DNA of 64,000 nt, taken from assembly GCA_040756745.1 (NCBI GenBank), contig JBFLYO010000002.1:1-64000 (forward strand). The letters run 5' to 3'. The notes under the pieces are model-generated. The model did not search any database, was not told the origin of the DNA, and saw nothing but the letters and a program-made list of their open reading frames with translations. The position numbers were made by a program, and so were the translations under genes. Below, one piece after another: positions 43,151 through 51,858 of this stretch (positions are counted from its first letter, which is position 1; each line of letters begins with the position of its first letter). Source of the DNA: JBFLYO01 sp040756745 (GTDB lineage Bacteria > Bacteroidota > Ignavibacteria > UBA10030 > UBA6906).

Positions 43151-43746
43151 TGGCGTGCCTCCGCTTGCTGTATGCTGTCGTAATGTGTGCGCATGTCCTG
43201 ATACCCCTCTTCACCCACGAGGTGGATGAGCTCCTCCCGGCATCCCAGGAAGAGCGGCGTGGCGAATGCGTCGCTCACGCGGCAGCACGACTGTTCCCCC
43301 TGCAGCATGCGGCCGACGCTGACGATTCCGTTGGAGATCTCGATCGGATACAGGATGCAGAAGACGGGCTTCAATGCCCACTTGTGCATCCCCGAGTCCT
43401 GCGCCGAAGTCTGCAGCACGCAGCGTCCGTGCCGATCGAGGAACGCGCATTTGTCGTTCACTACAGCAGTGTCGACGCAAGACCCTGAGGGGAAATCGGG
43501 ATCTTCCTTCTCCTCACTCTCGAACCAGACGGCCGGGTCGTGATCCTGTGTTTCATCCATCCGTCCGGCGATCAGCTCCCTGTGGGCGAGGATCGCGTCC
43601 CGTTCTCGCAGGTCGACGGACACGCCTCCTTCGCAGCAGACCGCGGAACACGCGCATGGTCCACCCCCCTGCGGGAACCCTGTGGTGAACAATTCACCCG
43701 CCATGGTGTATGGGCCGATCTTCAGCGACCCGTCGGGCGCGATCAT
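43147..43746 (-). CDS. DUF3109 family cysteine-rich protein
   Basis: I start at the ATG at 43746 (MIAPDGSLKIGPYTMAGELF), which overlaps the fabD stop; it in turn overlaps fabG by four bases. The 199-residue protein has cysteines clustered as CACSAVCCEGG, CVDTAVVNDKCAFLDRHGRC, FCILYP and SCCRVSDAF, a pattern of the YkgJ/DUF3109 metal-cluster proteins seen in Bacteroidota. Its function is unknown. Insertion between fabD and fabG with tight coupling on both sides suggests a role linked to fatty acid synthesis or simply shared expression. Confidence 0.85.
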   Translation of the reverse strand: MIAPDGSLKIGPYTMAGELFTTGFPQGGGPCACSAVCCEGGVSVDLRERDAILAHRELIAGRMDETQDHDPAVWFESEEKEDPDFPSGSCVDTAVVNDKCAFLDRHGRCVLQTSAQDSGMHKWALKPVFCILYPIEISNGIVSVGRMLQGEQSCCRVSDAFATPLFLGCREELIHLVGEEGYQDMRTHYDSIQQAEARQ

Positions 43747-44663
43747 GCTCCCCGCCATCCCTTCAGATCCACCCATCGGTCTATGCCCGCCGTCTCCGCC
43801 GCCGGTGCCGTTCGCTTGACCAGCCCCTGGAGGACCTTGCCCGGTCCCACCTCCACGAACGTCGTGGCACCGTCCCGTACCATGTTGAGGACACTCTGCT
43901 CCCAACGGACGGGACTTGTGAGCTGGCGGTACAGCAGCTCGCGGATTTCTCCCTCTGACCGCACGGGTTCCGCGGTCACATTAGCGTACACCGGGATTTC
44001 CGCGTCGCGGATGGGGGTCCGCTCGAGCGCTTCCTTCAGTCCGTTGCGCGCGTATTCCATCAGTGGTGAATGAAACGCGCCGCTGACCACGAGTTCCTTC
44101 ACAAGCTTTGCGCCGCGCGACTTTGCAGTCGCCATCGCGCGATGCACACCTTCGACCGAGCCCGAAATGACGGTCTGGCCCGGAGAATTGAAATTGGCCG
44201 GCTGGACGACCCCCTCGGCGGACGCCTCGTGACAGATCTGCTCAACGGCGTCAGGCTCGAGACCGACAATTGCCGCCATCGTCCCGCGCCGCTCTTCTCC
44301 CGCCCGCTGCATCAGCACGCCCCGCAGTCTCACCAGCCGCAGCGCATCCTCGAATGCGAGTGCCCCTGCTGCGACAAGCGCTGAATACTCCCCCAGTGAA
44401 TGGCCGGCAACCATGTCGGGGCGATGGTTCCCCAGCGCGCGGATCAACGCGACGCTGTGGAGGAAGATGGCCGGCTGGGTATTCTCCGTCTGCCGCAGGA
44501 CGTTTTCAGGCCCCTCGAAGCAGGTCCGGGTGAGGGTGATACCCAGGAGCGCGTCGGCACTCTCCATGAGCTCACGGCACAAGGGATCGGTGTCGTAGAT
44601 GTCTTTCCCCATACCGACGTACTGCGATCCCTGGCCTGGGAACACGAACGCGGTGCGTGCCAT
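43743..44663 (-). CDS. fabD: Malonyl-CoA:ACP transacylase
   Basis: Loads malonyl groups on to ACP. The ATG at 44663 gives the family start MARTAFVFPGQGSQYVGMGKD. The nucleophile elbow is AGHSLGEYSALVAAG, and the catalytic histidine is in VSGAFHSPLME. Length (306 aa) is normal. It lies five bases after fabH. Confidence 0.96.
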   Translation of the reverse strand: MARTAFVFPGQGSQYVGMGKDIYDTDPLCRELMESADALLGITLTRTCFEGPENVLRQTENTQPAIFLHSVALIRALGNHRPDMVAGHSLGEYSALVAAGALAFEDALRLVRLRGVLMQRAGEERRGTMAAIVGLEPDAVEQICHEASAEGVVQPANFNSPGQTVISGSVEGVHRAMATAKSRGAKLVKELVVSGAFHSPLMEYARNGLKEALERTPIRDAEIPVYANVTAEPVRSEGEIRELLYRQLTSPVRWEQSVLNMVRDGATTFVEVGPGKVLQGLVKRTAPAAETAGIDRWVDLKGWRGA

Positions 44664-44668
44664 GGCGC

Positions 44669-45673
44669 TCAGCGGGCGTTCTCCGCCGTCCAGCGCATGA
44701 GGACGGAGCCCCAGGTATAGCCGGCGCCGAAGCTCGCCATGACCAGCATCTGCCCTTTCTTCAGCTTGCCGCTCTCCCACCACTCCGACAGGCAGAGGGG
44801 AATCGTGGCGGCCGTCGTGTTGCCGTACCTGTCGATATTGATCATCACCTTTGAGCGGTCGAGCCCCATGCGGTCGGCGGTCGCATCGATGATCCGAAGG
44901 TTCGCCTGATGCGGGACGAGCCAGTCGATGTCGTCGCCGGTAAGGGAATTCCGCTCCATGATCTCCGCCGCGACGTCAGCCATGCTGACCACCGCGACCT
45001 TGAAGACCGATTTCCCGTCCTGGTAGATGTAGTGCATCCGCTTGTCCACCGTCTCGTGCGTGGCGGGATTGAGGCTGCCGCCGGCGCGCATGTGCAAAAA
45101 CTTCTCCCCGGAGCCATCGCACCGCAGGATGTGATCAAGGATGCCCCCCTCCGGAGCATCGGACGGCTCGAGCAGCACCGCGGCCCCGGCGTCGCCGAAC
45201 AGGATGCAGTTGTTCCGGTCCGTGTAATCGGTGATCGCGCTCATCTTATCGGCCCCCACGATGACCACCTTCTTATGGATGCCGTTCTCAATGAACTGCG
45301 TGCCGGTGACCAGCGCGAAGGGAAACCCGGAACATGCCGCCGACACGTCGAACCCCCAGGCCTTTGAGGCGCCAATCCGTTCCTGGACGAGGCAGGCAGT
45401 CGACGGGAAAAACATGTCGGGTGTGATGGTGGCGACGATGATCAGGTCGATTTCCTCTGCACCGATCCCGCGGATCTGCAGGAGGCGCTCCACCGCCCGA
45501 GCGGCGAGGTCCGACGTCGCCCCGTCCTTGAGAATGCGCCGCTCGACGATACCAGTCCGCGTCCTTATCCACTCGTCGCTCGTGTCGACCATTTTTTCAA
45601 AGTCGGCGTTCGTGAGCTTCCCGTCGGGCACCCAGTGGCTGACGGCGGTAATCGTGGCTCTCTGCTTAGTCAT
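44669..45673 (-). CDS. fabH: 3-oxoacyl-ACP synthase III
   Basis: Starts fatty acid synthesis by condensing acetyl-CoA or a branched primer with malonyl-ACP. The active-site Cys is in DVSAACSGFPFAL, His in LVPHQANLRIID and Asn in DRYGNTTAA; the specificity region MVDTSDEWIRTRTGI is canonical. Length (334 aa) is normal. It overlaps plsX by four bases (TGA/ATG), so both are translationally coupled. Confidence 0.97.
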   Translation of the reverse strand: MTKQRATITAVSHWVPDGKLTNADFEKMVDTSDEWIRTRTGIVERRILKDGATSDLAARAVERLLQIRGIGAEEIDLIIVATITPDMFFPSTACLVQERIGASKAWGFDVSAACSGFPFALVTGTQFIENGIHKKVVIVGADKMSAITDYTDRNNCILFGDAGAAVLLEPSDAPEGGILDHILRCDGSGEKFLHMRAGGSLNPATHETVDKRMHYIYQDGKSVFKVAVVSMADVAAEIMERNSLTGDDIDWLVPHQANLRIIDATADRMGLDRSKVMINIDRYGNTTAATIPLCLSEWWESGKLKKGQMLVMASFGAGYTWGSVLMRWTAENAR

Positions 45674-46698
45674 TCTCCTCCGTGAGATGAACCCTGAAGA
45701 CTCTCCTGGATCCGAGCGTTGACGCGGCGTTTGACCATCTCCTCTGCGCGCAGGATCATATTCTTGATGGCCTTGGGCGTGGAGCCGCCGTGTCCGATGA
45801 TGGACACGCCGTTGATGCCGAGGAGCGGCACGCCTCCGTGTTCCTGGTAATCAAGCTCCTTCATCACCGACCGCATGCCTTTCCGCGCGACGAGCGCCAC
45901 GAGCTTGTTCAGGAGTCCCTGCGAGGCATAACGGATAAACTTTGCCTTGAAGAAAGCGGGGACACTCTCCCCGAATTTCAGGAGGATATTTCCCACGAAG
46001 CCGTCGCAGACGACGACGTCCGTGGTCCCTTTGAGGATGTCCCTTCCCTCAACGTTGCCGACAAAGTTCAGCCCGCTCTGTTTCAACAGGGCGAACGCCT
46101 GCAGGCCTGTCTCATTCCCCTTGGTATCCTCCTCGCCGATGCTGAGGAGGCCGACGGACGGGCGGGCTTTCCCCAGCATGGCCGAGATGTAGCTGGACCC
46201 CATGACGCCGAATTCATACAGATGGCGCGGGCGGCAGTCGACGTTCGTCCCGGCATCGAGGAGCAGGCAGGGACTCCCCGCCGTGGGTATCAGCGCGCCG
46301 ATGGTCGGGCGCCCGATGCCGGCGATCCTTCCGAGGATCAGCGTGGAGGCCGAAAGCACCGCTCCGGTATTCCCCGCGCTCACGAATGCCTGTGCCTTCC
46401 CGTCGTGGTGTAGACCCAGGCCGACGCTGATGGAAGAGTCCCGTTTGGTTTTCAACGCCGCGTTCGGGAGGTCGTGCATCTCGATGACTTCTGATGCGTG
46501 ATAGACGCTCACGCGACCTTCGGTGCGGAATTGCTCGACGCGCCGCGGAAAACGTGCGAGTTCCTGCTCGACCTGTTCCTGCCGGCCGACGAGCGTCACG
46601 GCGAACCTGCCGGGCGACTCCGCAAGTGCGTCAAGGGCTCCTTCCACGACGACCGCGGGGGCAAAGTCGCCCCCCATCGCGTCGACCGCTATGGTCAT
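45670..46698 (-). CDS. plsX: Phosphate acyltransferase
   Basis: Makes acyl-phosphate from acyl-ACP for phospholipid synthesis. The ATG at 46698 gives MTIAVDAMGGDFAPAVVVEG, the canonical start; a TTG 11 codons earlier is less likely. Other family segments are FVSAGNTGAVLSAS, DAGTNVDCRP and GFVGNILLKFGE. It is preceded by rpmF with a gap of about 125 bases and coupled to fabH. Confidence 0.95.
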   Translation of the reverse strand: MTIAVDAMGGDFAPAVVVEGALDALAESPGRFAVTLVGRQEQVEQELARFPRRVEQFRTEGRVSVYHASEVIEMHDLPNAALKTKRDSSISVGLGLHHDGKAQAFVSAGNTGAVLSASTLILGRIAGIGRPTIGALIPTAGSPCLLLDAGTNVDCRPRHLYEFGVMGSSYISAMLGKARPSVGLLSIGEEDTKGNETGLQAFALLKQSGLNFVGNVEGRDILKGTTDVVVCDGFVGNILLKFGESVPAFFKAKFIRYASQGLLNKLVALVARKGMRSVMKELDYQEHGGVPLLGINGVSIIGHGGSTPKAIKNMILRAEEMVKRRVNARIQESLQGSSHGGE

Positions 46699-46822
46699 GT
46701 GGCCATCCGGGGAATTCACAGGAGTGGACAACCGAGTCGTGAATGACAGGGGATCGTGCCGGGGACACGGGACGCTTCACGACGCCGCGTGCCCCTCGGG
46801 GCATGCGGGGCCGGAGTCATGT

Positions 46823-47005
46823 TCAGGATGCTTTGGGGACGAGAATCGACCGTCCGTTGTAGTAGCCGCAGTTCGGGCAGGCGCGGTGTGGGAGTTTCTG
46901 CGTATGGCAGTTGGGGCACTCCGAAACGGGAGCGGCGACCGCCTTGTAGTGCGTGCGGCGCTTGCGACCGCGGGTCTTGGAGTGGCGTCGTTTCGGATTT
47001 GGCAT
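46823..47005 (-). CDS. rpmF: 50S ribosomal protein L32 (zinc-binding form)
   Basis: The 60-residue protein opens with MPNPKRRHSKTRGRKRRTHY, the bL32 signature, and has the C-x2-C...C-x2-C zinc ribbon (ECPNCHTQ and ACPNCGYYNGR), so it is the zinc-requiring form. The DUF177-rpmF-plsX order is conserved in many bacteria and links translation with lipid synthesis. Confidence 0.97.
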   Translation of the reverse strand: MPNPKRRHSKTRGRKRRTHYKAVAAPVSECPNCHTQKLPHRACPNCGYYNGRSILVPKAS

Positions 47006-47014
47006 GGCGTGCTC

Positions 47015-47533
47015 CTATCGTGCGTCGTCGTTCGTGTCGTTCTGAAGTTCTCTGAGTTTGTCCCAGCGTCCGTCCGCGATGGTGTCCCGGCAGTCGCAGG
47101 GTCCCTCGTTGAGGTTTTTGCCGCAGTGCGGACAGAGTCCCTTGCATTGTTCGCGGCACACGCGTTTCAACGGTACCGCGAGGAGGATCGTTTGACGTAC
47201 ATCCTCCGAAAGATCGATCATCGTCAGTCCGGTCGAAACCACCTGGAGTTCCGCAGGGTCGAAGCGCGCGGTGTCGTTCCCCTCCCACACATAGTACATC
47301 TGGTAGCCCCCGCCAATCCCCTGACGGAACCGTGTGATGCACCGGTCACACTCCCACCACGCGCCCGTCGCCACCGTCGTCTTCAGGAGAAGTTCATTTC
47401 CCGTCTTCTCCAGGGTGGCCTGTACGCTGACGTCTTCTTCGAATTCCGCTCCGAGTCCCAGGTCTGCAGGCGCAACGGTGAAGCGGTACGCATGGAGACC
47501 CTCAGAGAGCCCCCCAACCTGTATTTTCATCAT
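47015..47533 (-). CDS. DUF177 (YceD-like) protein
   Basis: The first gene of the operon. The start ATG is at 47533 or 47530. The 172-residue protein carries the DUF177 metal-site cysteines CDRCITRF and, near the C-terminus, CREQCKGLCPHCGKNLNEGPC with DCRD. DUF177/YceD proteins are linked to 23S rRNA handling in some organisms and almost always stand next to rpmF, as here (nine bases). Its promoter lies about 100 bases upstream. Confidence 0.92.
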   Translation of the reverse strand: MMKIQVGGLSEGLHAYRFTVAPADLGLGAEFEEDVSVQATLEKTGNELLLKTTVATGAWWECDRCITRFRQGIGGGYQMYYVWEGNDTARFDPAELQVVSTGLTMIDLSEDVRQTILLAVPLKRVCREQCKGLCPHCGKNLNEGPCDCRDTIADGRWDKLRELQNDTNDDAR

Positions 47534-47638
47534 GCTCCCTTCCGCCCGCTGGAGGGGAAGGGGAGCGGACCCGCCCCCTCCCGGGACACTCGATACCCGC
47601 GAAATCCGCATGGAATCGAACAAATTGCCAAAAGCTTA

Positions 47639-47669
47639 ATAATATACGCAGATGCCCCACGAGAGTCAA
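47639..47669 (-). promoter_or_regulatory. Promoter for the DUF177-rpmF-plsX-fab operon
   Basis: Minus strand: TTG (47669-47667) in a TTGAC context, 20 bases, TATATTAT (47646-47639). It gives a leader of about 100 bases before the first coding start. Confidence 0.65.
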
Positions 47670-47757
47670 GAAACCGCCCCGGCCCTTTCGGAGCCATCCA
47701 GAGGGATGGTCCGGCATACGCGGTGGTATGCGGGACAATCAGGGGGAAATGGCGGAT

Positions 47758-47786
47758 CCCGCCCCCTTGCACTCCAAGGGGGCGGG
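47758..47786 (-). repeat. GC-rich hairpin after the DUF3276 gene
   Basis: A perfect eleven-pair stem CCCGCCCCCTT (47758-47768) with AAGGGGGCGGG (47776-47786) and a seven-base loop, about 20 bases after the DUF3276 stop. It lacks a T-tract; it may mark the 3' end of that operon. It shares the CCCGCCCCC arm with the hairpin at 42053. Confidence 0.6.
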
Positions 47787-47804
47787 AGAGTGTTGAAGGC
47801 AGGC

Positions 47805-48077
47805 CTACTCCTGCTTCACCGGCTCGCTGTGCTCGAGCAGCTGTGCATGCACGTGCTCGATCGTCTCTGCGAGAGCATCGCGGAACTTGTCGAAGTCCTC
47901 TTTGTAGAGAAAGATCTTGTGCTTCTCGTACTCCTCATCCCCCACCCGCTTGCTCTCGGTGATGGTGATGTAGAAGTCTTTCTCGGACTTCGTCGACTTC
48001 ACGTCGAAAAAGTAGGTCCGCTTCCCGGCCCGAACGCGCTTGGTGAAGATCTCGTCTTTGTAGCCGTTGCTGTCCAA
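47805..48077 (-). CDS. DUF3276 (PUR-like) nucleic-acid-binding protein
   Basis: A 90-residue protein with the PUR-type strand pattern KRTYFFDVKSTKSEKDFYITITESK followed by a C-terminal helix (FDKFRDALAETIEHV). DUF3276 proteins of Bacteroidota and spirochaetes are small PUR-alpha-like DNA/RNA binders. The start is a TTG at 48077 with GGAGGG eight bases upstream; no ATG is available. It follows the PorZ-like gene after a GGT/GAT-rich spacer. Confidence 0.87.
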   Translation of the reverse strand: MDSNGYKDEIFTKRVRAGKRTYFFDVKSTKSEKDFYITITESKRVGDEEYEKHKIFLYKEDFDKFRDALAETIEHVHAQLLEHSEPVKQE

Positions 48078-48090
48078 GGTCCCTGCCCTC

Positions 48091-48148
48091 CTGGTGGTTG
48101 TTGTGACGGTGTGGTGGTGGATGATGGTGGTGGTGATGGTGATGGATC
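48091..48148. repeat. Low-complexity GGT/GAT trinucleotide-like tract
   Basis: The spacer between the PorZ-like gene and DUF3276 consists of imperfect TGG/TGA/TGT runs on the plus strand. Such simple tracts can vary in length by slippage. Confidence 0.6.
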
Positions 48149-48161
48149 GGATGAATTCACA

Positions 48162-50435
48162 CTATTGGCGAATGACCGCGAGTTTCCCGGCGCCTGTCTG
48201 GCTGCCGTCTTCCGAATAGCCCACGACGAGATATATGCCGGACGCAACCACGCTCCCTCTGTCATCGCGCCCATCCCAGAACCCTATCCGCCCCCCCGGG
48301 GTCTTGATCTCTCGGACGAGGGCGCCGTCAAGGGTCAGAATCTTGATCAGCGAGTTCGCGACGAGGCCATCGATCGTCACGGGGACAGTGCTGGGGACCC
48401 GGTAGGGGTTCGGATAGGCAAGGAGCTTGTCGAACTCCTCCTTTGGTGCAGCGGCGGCAGTGGTGAGGCTTGCAAGGCCGTAGGCCGTCCCGAAATAGAT
48501 GGTCCCTGTCGCCCGGTCGATCGCAACGCTCTTCACGTCGTTGTCAATCAGCCTGCCCCCGGTGTTCTCCACGGTATAGGTAGCGAGTTGCTGCGTTCCG
48601 TCCGGCGACAAGAGCACCGCTCCCTCAGTCGTCCCAACCCACTTCTGATTAAGGGGATCGACCGCAATGGAGTTGATGACCACGCCCAGCAGCGGCTTGT
48701 ACGCGGCAATCGCCCCGGTGCGGGTGGGGTTTGAGGGGTCGAGGATGATCGCGATGCCTCTGTCGGTGCCCACCCAGATGTCGTTCTCCTTGTCCACGAC
48801 GATCGTCTTGACGTCGTCGCTCGGCAGTCCATGCGCTGTAGTGACGTGGAACGCCGCCACGCTGTCGATACTCCCCCTGTTCCCAAGAGAGACAACGCCT
48901 TTGAAACCGGGGTCCCGCACCACAGTCCAGAGATTGTCGGACGCATCGACGGCCAGGAGCCGATCAACCGGCCGGTCCATGAGCGTGCCAACACGCGCCC
49001 CGCCGACGATCACCGGGAGTGTACGCCAGGTGCCGTTGGCCCGGCGCACGGCGATCACATTCCTGTCCGCCGGGAGAACGATCGATGTCCACGTGTTCCC
49101 CGCCCCGTCACAGACGACGCTACTTGTCACCACGTAGCTGGGATCCCCGACCAATCCCATCATGCCGACATTTCGTCCAAAGACATGGCTGCTGTCAATG
49201 ATGGCGGCACCCGCGGGGATCTCCGCGATCCCCCGACCGTAGGTGCTTGCCCAGAGCGATCCATTGCAACCCATGGAGACCCGGTAGACTTCATCGGCCG
49301 GGAGAGAGCTGTTCTGCATCGTAAACGATATCCATCCCTTCCCGTCGAAACGGTACACTCCCTTGCCGGAGCTTTCGCCGGAAGCCCCCCACACCGTCCC
49401 ATCCGGTCCCACAACGACGTTGATAAACTGGTTGGAATTCGGTCCGTTGGGGAAATGGGTCGTCCAGGCCGACGCGAATGTTAGTATTCCCCCTCCCATC
49501 GAGCCGACGACAGGACTGCCGTTGCTTCCCATGGCAACAGCCGCAGCCGGGATGGAGAGCGTTGTGCCGAAGGATTGCGCCGAGGCCGCCGTGTCCACGA
49601 CAAAGACCTCTCCTGCAGTGGTACAGACCGCGAGAGACAACGGGGAGCTCCCCATTGCAACCACCGACTTTCCGGCGAGTGCAGTGACCTGGGCCCACGT
49701 GTTGCCGTCATAGTAGTAGAGGCCTGTGGAGGTGCCCGCATAGAGTCGCCCGTTCATTACTGCGAGCGGACCGGGCACGGTCCCGGCTGACCCGATGGGG
49801 TCGAGCGTCCACGACTGGGGCTCGAGCAGGTTCGGGCTGGAGAGACTTGCTGAGGCAATGCGGTGGGTGCTGAGCCCGTCCGAGACCGACGCCCAGATCC
49901 TCCCGCCGTTGATCGCGCCGCTGAACACTGTCACACGGACGTTGGGGGGGTAGGAGCCGAAGCGGGTGAACGTGTCGCCGAACTCGTTGCGCGATAGTCG
50001 ATAAATACTCAGGCCGAAATCCGTGGCGACGAGCAGGCTGTCACCGGCTGTTGTGAACGACCGAATGCTTTTGTTGGACTGGCCGGGGAACTCAGCGATG
50101 TCGGGGACCATGCGGAGGGAGCCGGTTGCGGGAGTGTAAACCTGGATGAGGCCGCCGGAGGTGCCTGTCCACACATCCCCCGACCGGTCGGTAGCGATGG
50201 CGGTGAGGTCGATGCTCTTGAGCCCTTCAGCATTCGTGAAGGCGAGATAGTTCGTCGTCCCCTCCTCCCAGCGGAAGAAGCCGCCGCTCGTCGCTGCCCA
50301 GAACACGCTTCCGCTCCGCGCAAGCCCTTTCACGTCTTTCATCGACGTATAATTCTTCCACGTCCCCGTCCCGGCAAGCACCACGCCCGGCACGAGGAGG
50401 AGGACCGCACAGCAGTACCACCCTCGCATCGTCAT
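48162..50435 (-). CDS. porZ: PorZ-like two-propeller protein of the type IX secretion system
   Basis: The signal peptide (YCCAVLLLVPGVVLAG) is followed by TWKNYTSMKDVKGLARSG and GGFFRWEEGTTNYLAFTNAEGL, which match the opening of the PorZ N-terminal propeller. Repeated units of the two-component-regulator propeller type (DRSGDVWTGTSGGLIQVY, DKENDIWVGTDRGIAIIL) fill the protein. The C-terminus is an Ig-like sorting-type domain with AYPNPYRVPS and VASGIYLVVGYSEDG. PorZ is a surface part of the T9SS attachment complex, consistent with the two T9SS cargo proteins in this window. Plain T9SS cargo is the alternative. Confidence 0.75.
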   Translation of the reverse strand: MTMRGWYCCAVLLLVPGVVLAGTGTWKNYTSMKDVKGLARSGSVFWAATSGGFFRWEEGTTNYLAFTNAEGLKSIDLTAIATDRSGDVWTGTSGGLIQVYTPATGSLRMVPDIAEFPGQSNKSIRSFTTAGDSLLVATDFGLSIYRLSRNEFGDTFTRFGSYPPNVRVTVFSGAINGGRIWASVSDGLSTHRIASASLSSPNLLEPQSWTLDPIGSAGTVPGPLAVMNGRLYAGTSTGLYYYDGNTWAQVTALAGKSVVAMGSSPLSLAVCTTAGEVFVVDTAASAQSFGTTLSIPAAAVAMGSNGSPVVGSMGGGILTFASAWTTHFPNGPNSNQFINVVVGPDGTVWGASGESSGKGVYRFDGKGWISFTMQNSSLPADEVYRVSMGCNGSLWASTYGRGIAEIPAGAAIIDSSHVFGRNVGMMGLVGDPSYVVTSSVVCDGAGNTWTSIVLPADRNVIAVRRANGTWRTLPVIVGGARVGTLMDRPVDRLLAVDASDNLWTVVRDPGFKGVVSLGNRGSIDSVAAFHVTTAHGLPSDDVKTIVVDKENDIWVGTDRGIAIILDPSNPTRTGAIAAYKPLLGVVINSIAVDPLNQKWVGTTEGAVLLSPDGTQQLATYTVENTGGRLIDNDVKSVAIDRATGTIYFGTAYGLASLTTAAAAPKEEFDKLLAYPNPYRVPSTVPVTIDGLVANSLIKILTLDGALVREIKTPGGRIGFWDGRDDRGSVVASGIYLVVGYSEDGSQTGAGKLAVIRQ

Positions 50436-50471
50436 TGCCGTCGTCTCAGGCGGCGGACCCACGAATGTCCG

Positions 50472-50960
50472 TCACCGCGTCGAGCCTTTCTTCCCTTCGG
50501 TGAGTTTTCTGGTCAGATCTGCGAGTTCGATCGCCGACAGCGCGGCGTCCCATCCCTTGTTGCCTGCCTTCGCGCCCGCGCGTTCGAGTGCCTGTTCGAG
50601 CGTGTCCGTCGTCAGCACACCGAACGTGACCGGGATGCCGGATTGCAGGGCGACTTGTCCTGCGCCCTTTGCCACCTCCGCGGCAATATAGTCGAAGTGT
50701 GGCGTCTCGCCCCGGATCACGCAGCCGAGGCAAATGATCGCATCCACGCCTCCGGCCGATGCGAGACGCTGGGCGAGGAGGGGAATCTCGAACGAGCCTG
50801 GGCAGCGGATCACGGTGATATTCTGGTCTTCCGCTCCGTGGCGCAACAGGCAGTCCATCGCTCCACGGAGGAGCTGGTCGGTCACCAGAGCGTTGAACCG
50901 GCTCACGACGATCCCGAAGCTGCGCCCCTTCGCGCTCAGCAGTCCTTCTATGATAGGCAT
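50472..50960 (-). CDS. ribH: 6,7-dimethyl-8-ribityllumazine synthase
   Basis: Penultimate step of riboflavin synthesis. Substrate-binding segments are SRFNALVTDQLL, PGSFEIPLLAQ, IRGETPHFDYIAAEV with the catalytic histidine, and PVTFGVLTTDTLEQALERAG. It is 162 residues, of normal length. It lies between the PHP phosphatase and the PorZ-like gene; no other rib gene is in the window. Confidence 0.96.
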   Translation of the reverse strand: MPIIEGLLSAKGRSFGIVVSRFNALVTDQLLRGAMDCLLRHGAEDQNITVIRCPGSFEIPLLAQRLASAGGVDAIICLGCVIRGETPHFDYIAAEVAKGAGQVALQSGIPVTFGVLTTDTLEQALERAGAKAGNKGWDAALSAIELADLTRKLTEGKKGSTR

Positions 50961-50994
50961 GTGCAGTGTCCTCCGATATGCGGTCCGGCTCAGG

Positions 50995-51816
50995 TCAGCG
51001 CAGCCGGCGGCGCATCATCTCCACGTGTTCGGTTGAGACAACATACCGTCCCAGTGCTTCCCTGTCGTTCCGCCGCCCGCCGTGGAAATCGGAGCCTCCG
51101 CTCTCCAGCAGGAAATATTCGCTGACGATCCCGCTGTAATGCGTCACCAGCTCCGGGCTGTGGGAAGGATGGACCACCTCAATGCCGTCGATCCCCGTGG
51201 AGATCAGCTCCAGCAAGAGCTTCTCGTCCACCGCGTGGGCGGGATGAGCGAGAAACGAGAGTCCCCCAGCTTTGGCAATCAACGCGACTGCCTCGCGCGG
51301 CGTGACGAGATGCTTCTTCTCATAGGCGGGCTTGCCGAATCCGATGTACTTGAGAAACGCCTCGTGATAGGTTCCGGTCAGCCCTTCTTCCAGCAATGCG
51401 TTTGCGATATGGGGGCGTCCAACCGATCCCGTGCCGGCCTGGTCGAGCACCGCCTCGATTGACAGGGGGACATGTAACCCGTTCAGTTTCGCGACGATCC
51501 GCTCTGCTCGCTTGCGCCGCTCCGAACGAAAGAGCGACAGATATTCCTGCAGTCCCCGGTCGTGGTGGTCGAAGCAATATCCCAGAATGTGAATGTCCTG
51601 CTCACCGACGCTTGTACTCAGCTCCACGCCGGTAATGACCTCGATCCCCGCCTCTCGACCCAGCGCGAGCGCCTCGTCGAGTGCGCCCGTATGGTCATGG
51701 TCGGTGATGGCGATGGCATCCAGGCCGGCCTGTCTGGCACGGTCGATGAGCTCACGAGGGGAAAGGGCGCCGTCGGAAAACGTCGTGTGGAGGTGGAGAT
51801 CCGCTTTGCCATCCAT
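50995..51816 (-). CDS. PHP-domain phosphoesterase (nucleoside 3',5'-bisphosphate phosphatase-like)
   Basis: Opens with the PHP metal motif DLHLHTTFSDGALSP, followed by AITDHDHTGALDEA, EVITGVELS and FLAHPAH, with the C-terminal GGSDFHGG. These place it with the YciV/RNase AM-type enzymes, which remove the 3' phosphate from nucleoside bisphosphates or trim RNA 5' ends. 273 residues is normal. It follows the Crp-like regulator by 42 bases. Confidence 0.92.
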   Translation of the reverse strand: MDGKADLHLHTTFSDGALSPRELIDRARQAGLDAIAITDHDHTGALDEALALGREAGIEVITGVELSTSVGEQDIHILGYCFDHHDRGLQEYLSLFRSERRKRAERIVAKLNGLHVPLSIEAVLDQAGTGSVGRPHIANALLEEGLTGTYHEAFLKYIGFGKPAYEKKHLVTPREAVALIAKAGGLSFLAHPAHAVDEKLLLELISTGIDGIEVVHPSHSPELVTHYSGIVSEYFLLESGGSDFHGGRRNDREALGRYVVSTEHVEMMRRRLR

Positions 51817-51858
51817 GCAGCACGGGCCCGGGTAAGAAAGAACGGAAACAGGTCCTGC

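Noticed and set aside
43743..44783. Longer fabD frame beginning at 44783
   Set aside because: The first 40 codons overlap fabH and are low-complexity; the family start is the ATG at 44663.
46702..46822. Possible terminator between rpmF and plsX
   Set aside because: Only imperfect GC pairing is present and no T-tract; the genes are usually co-transcribed.
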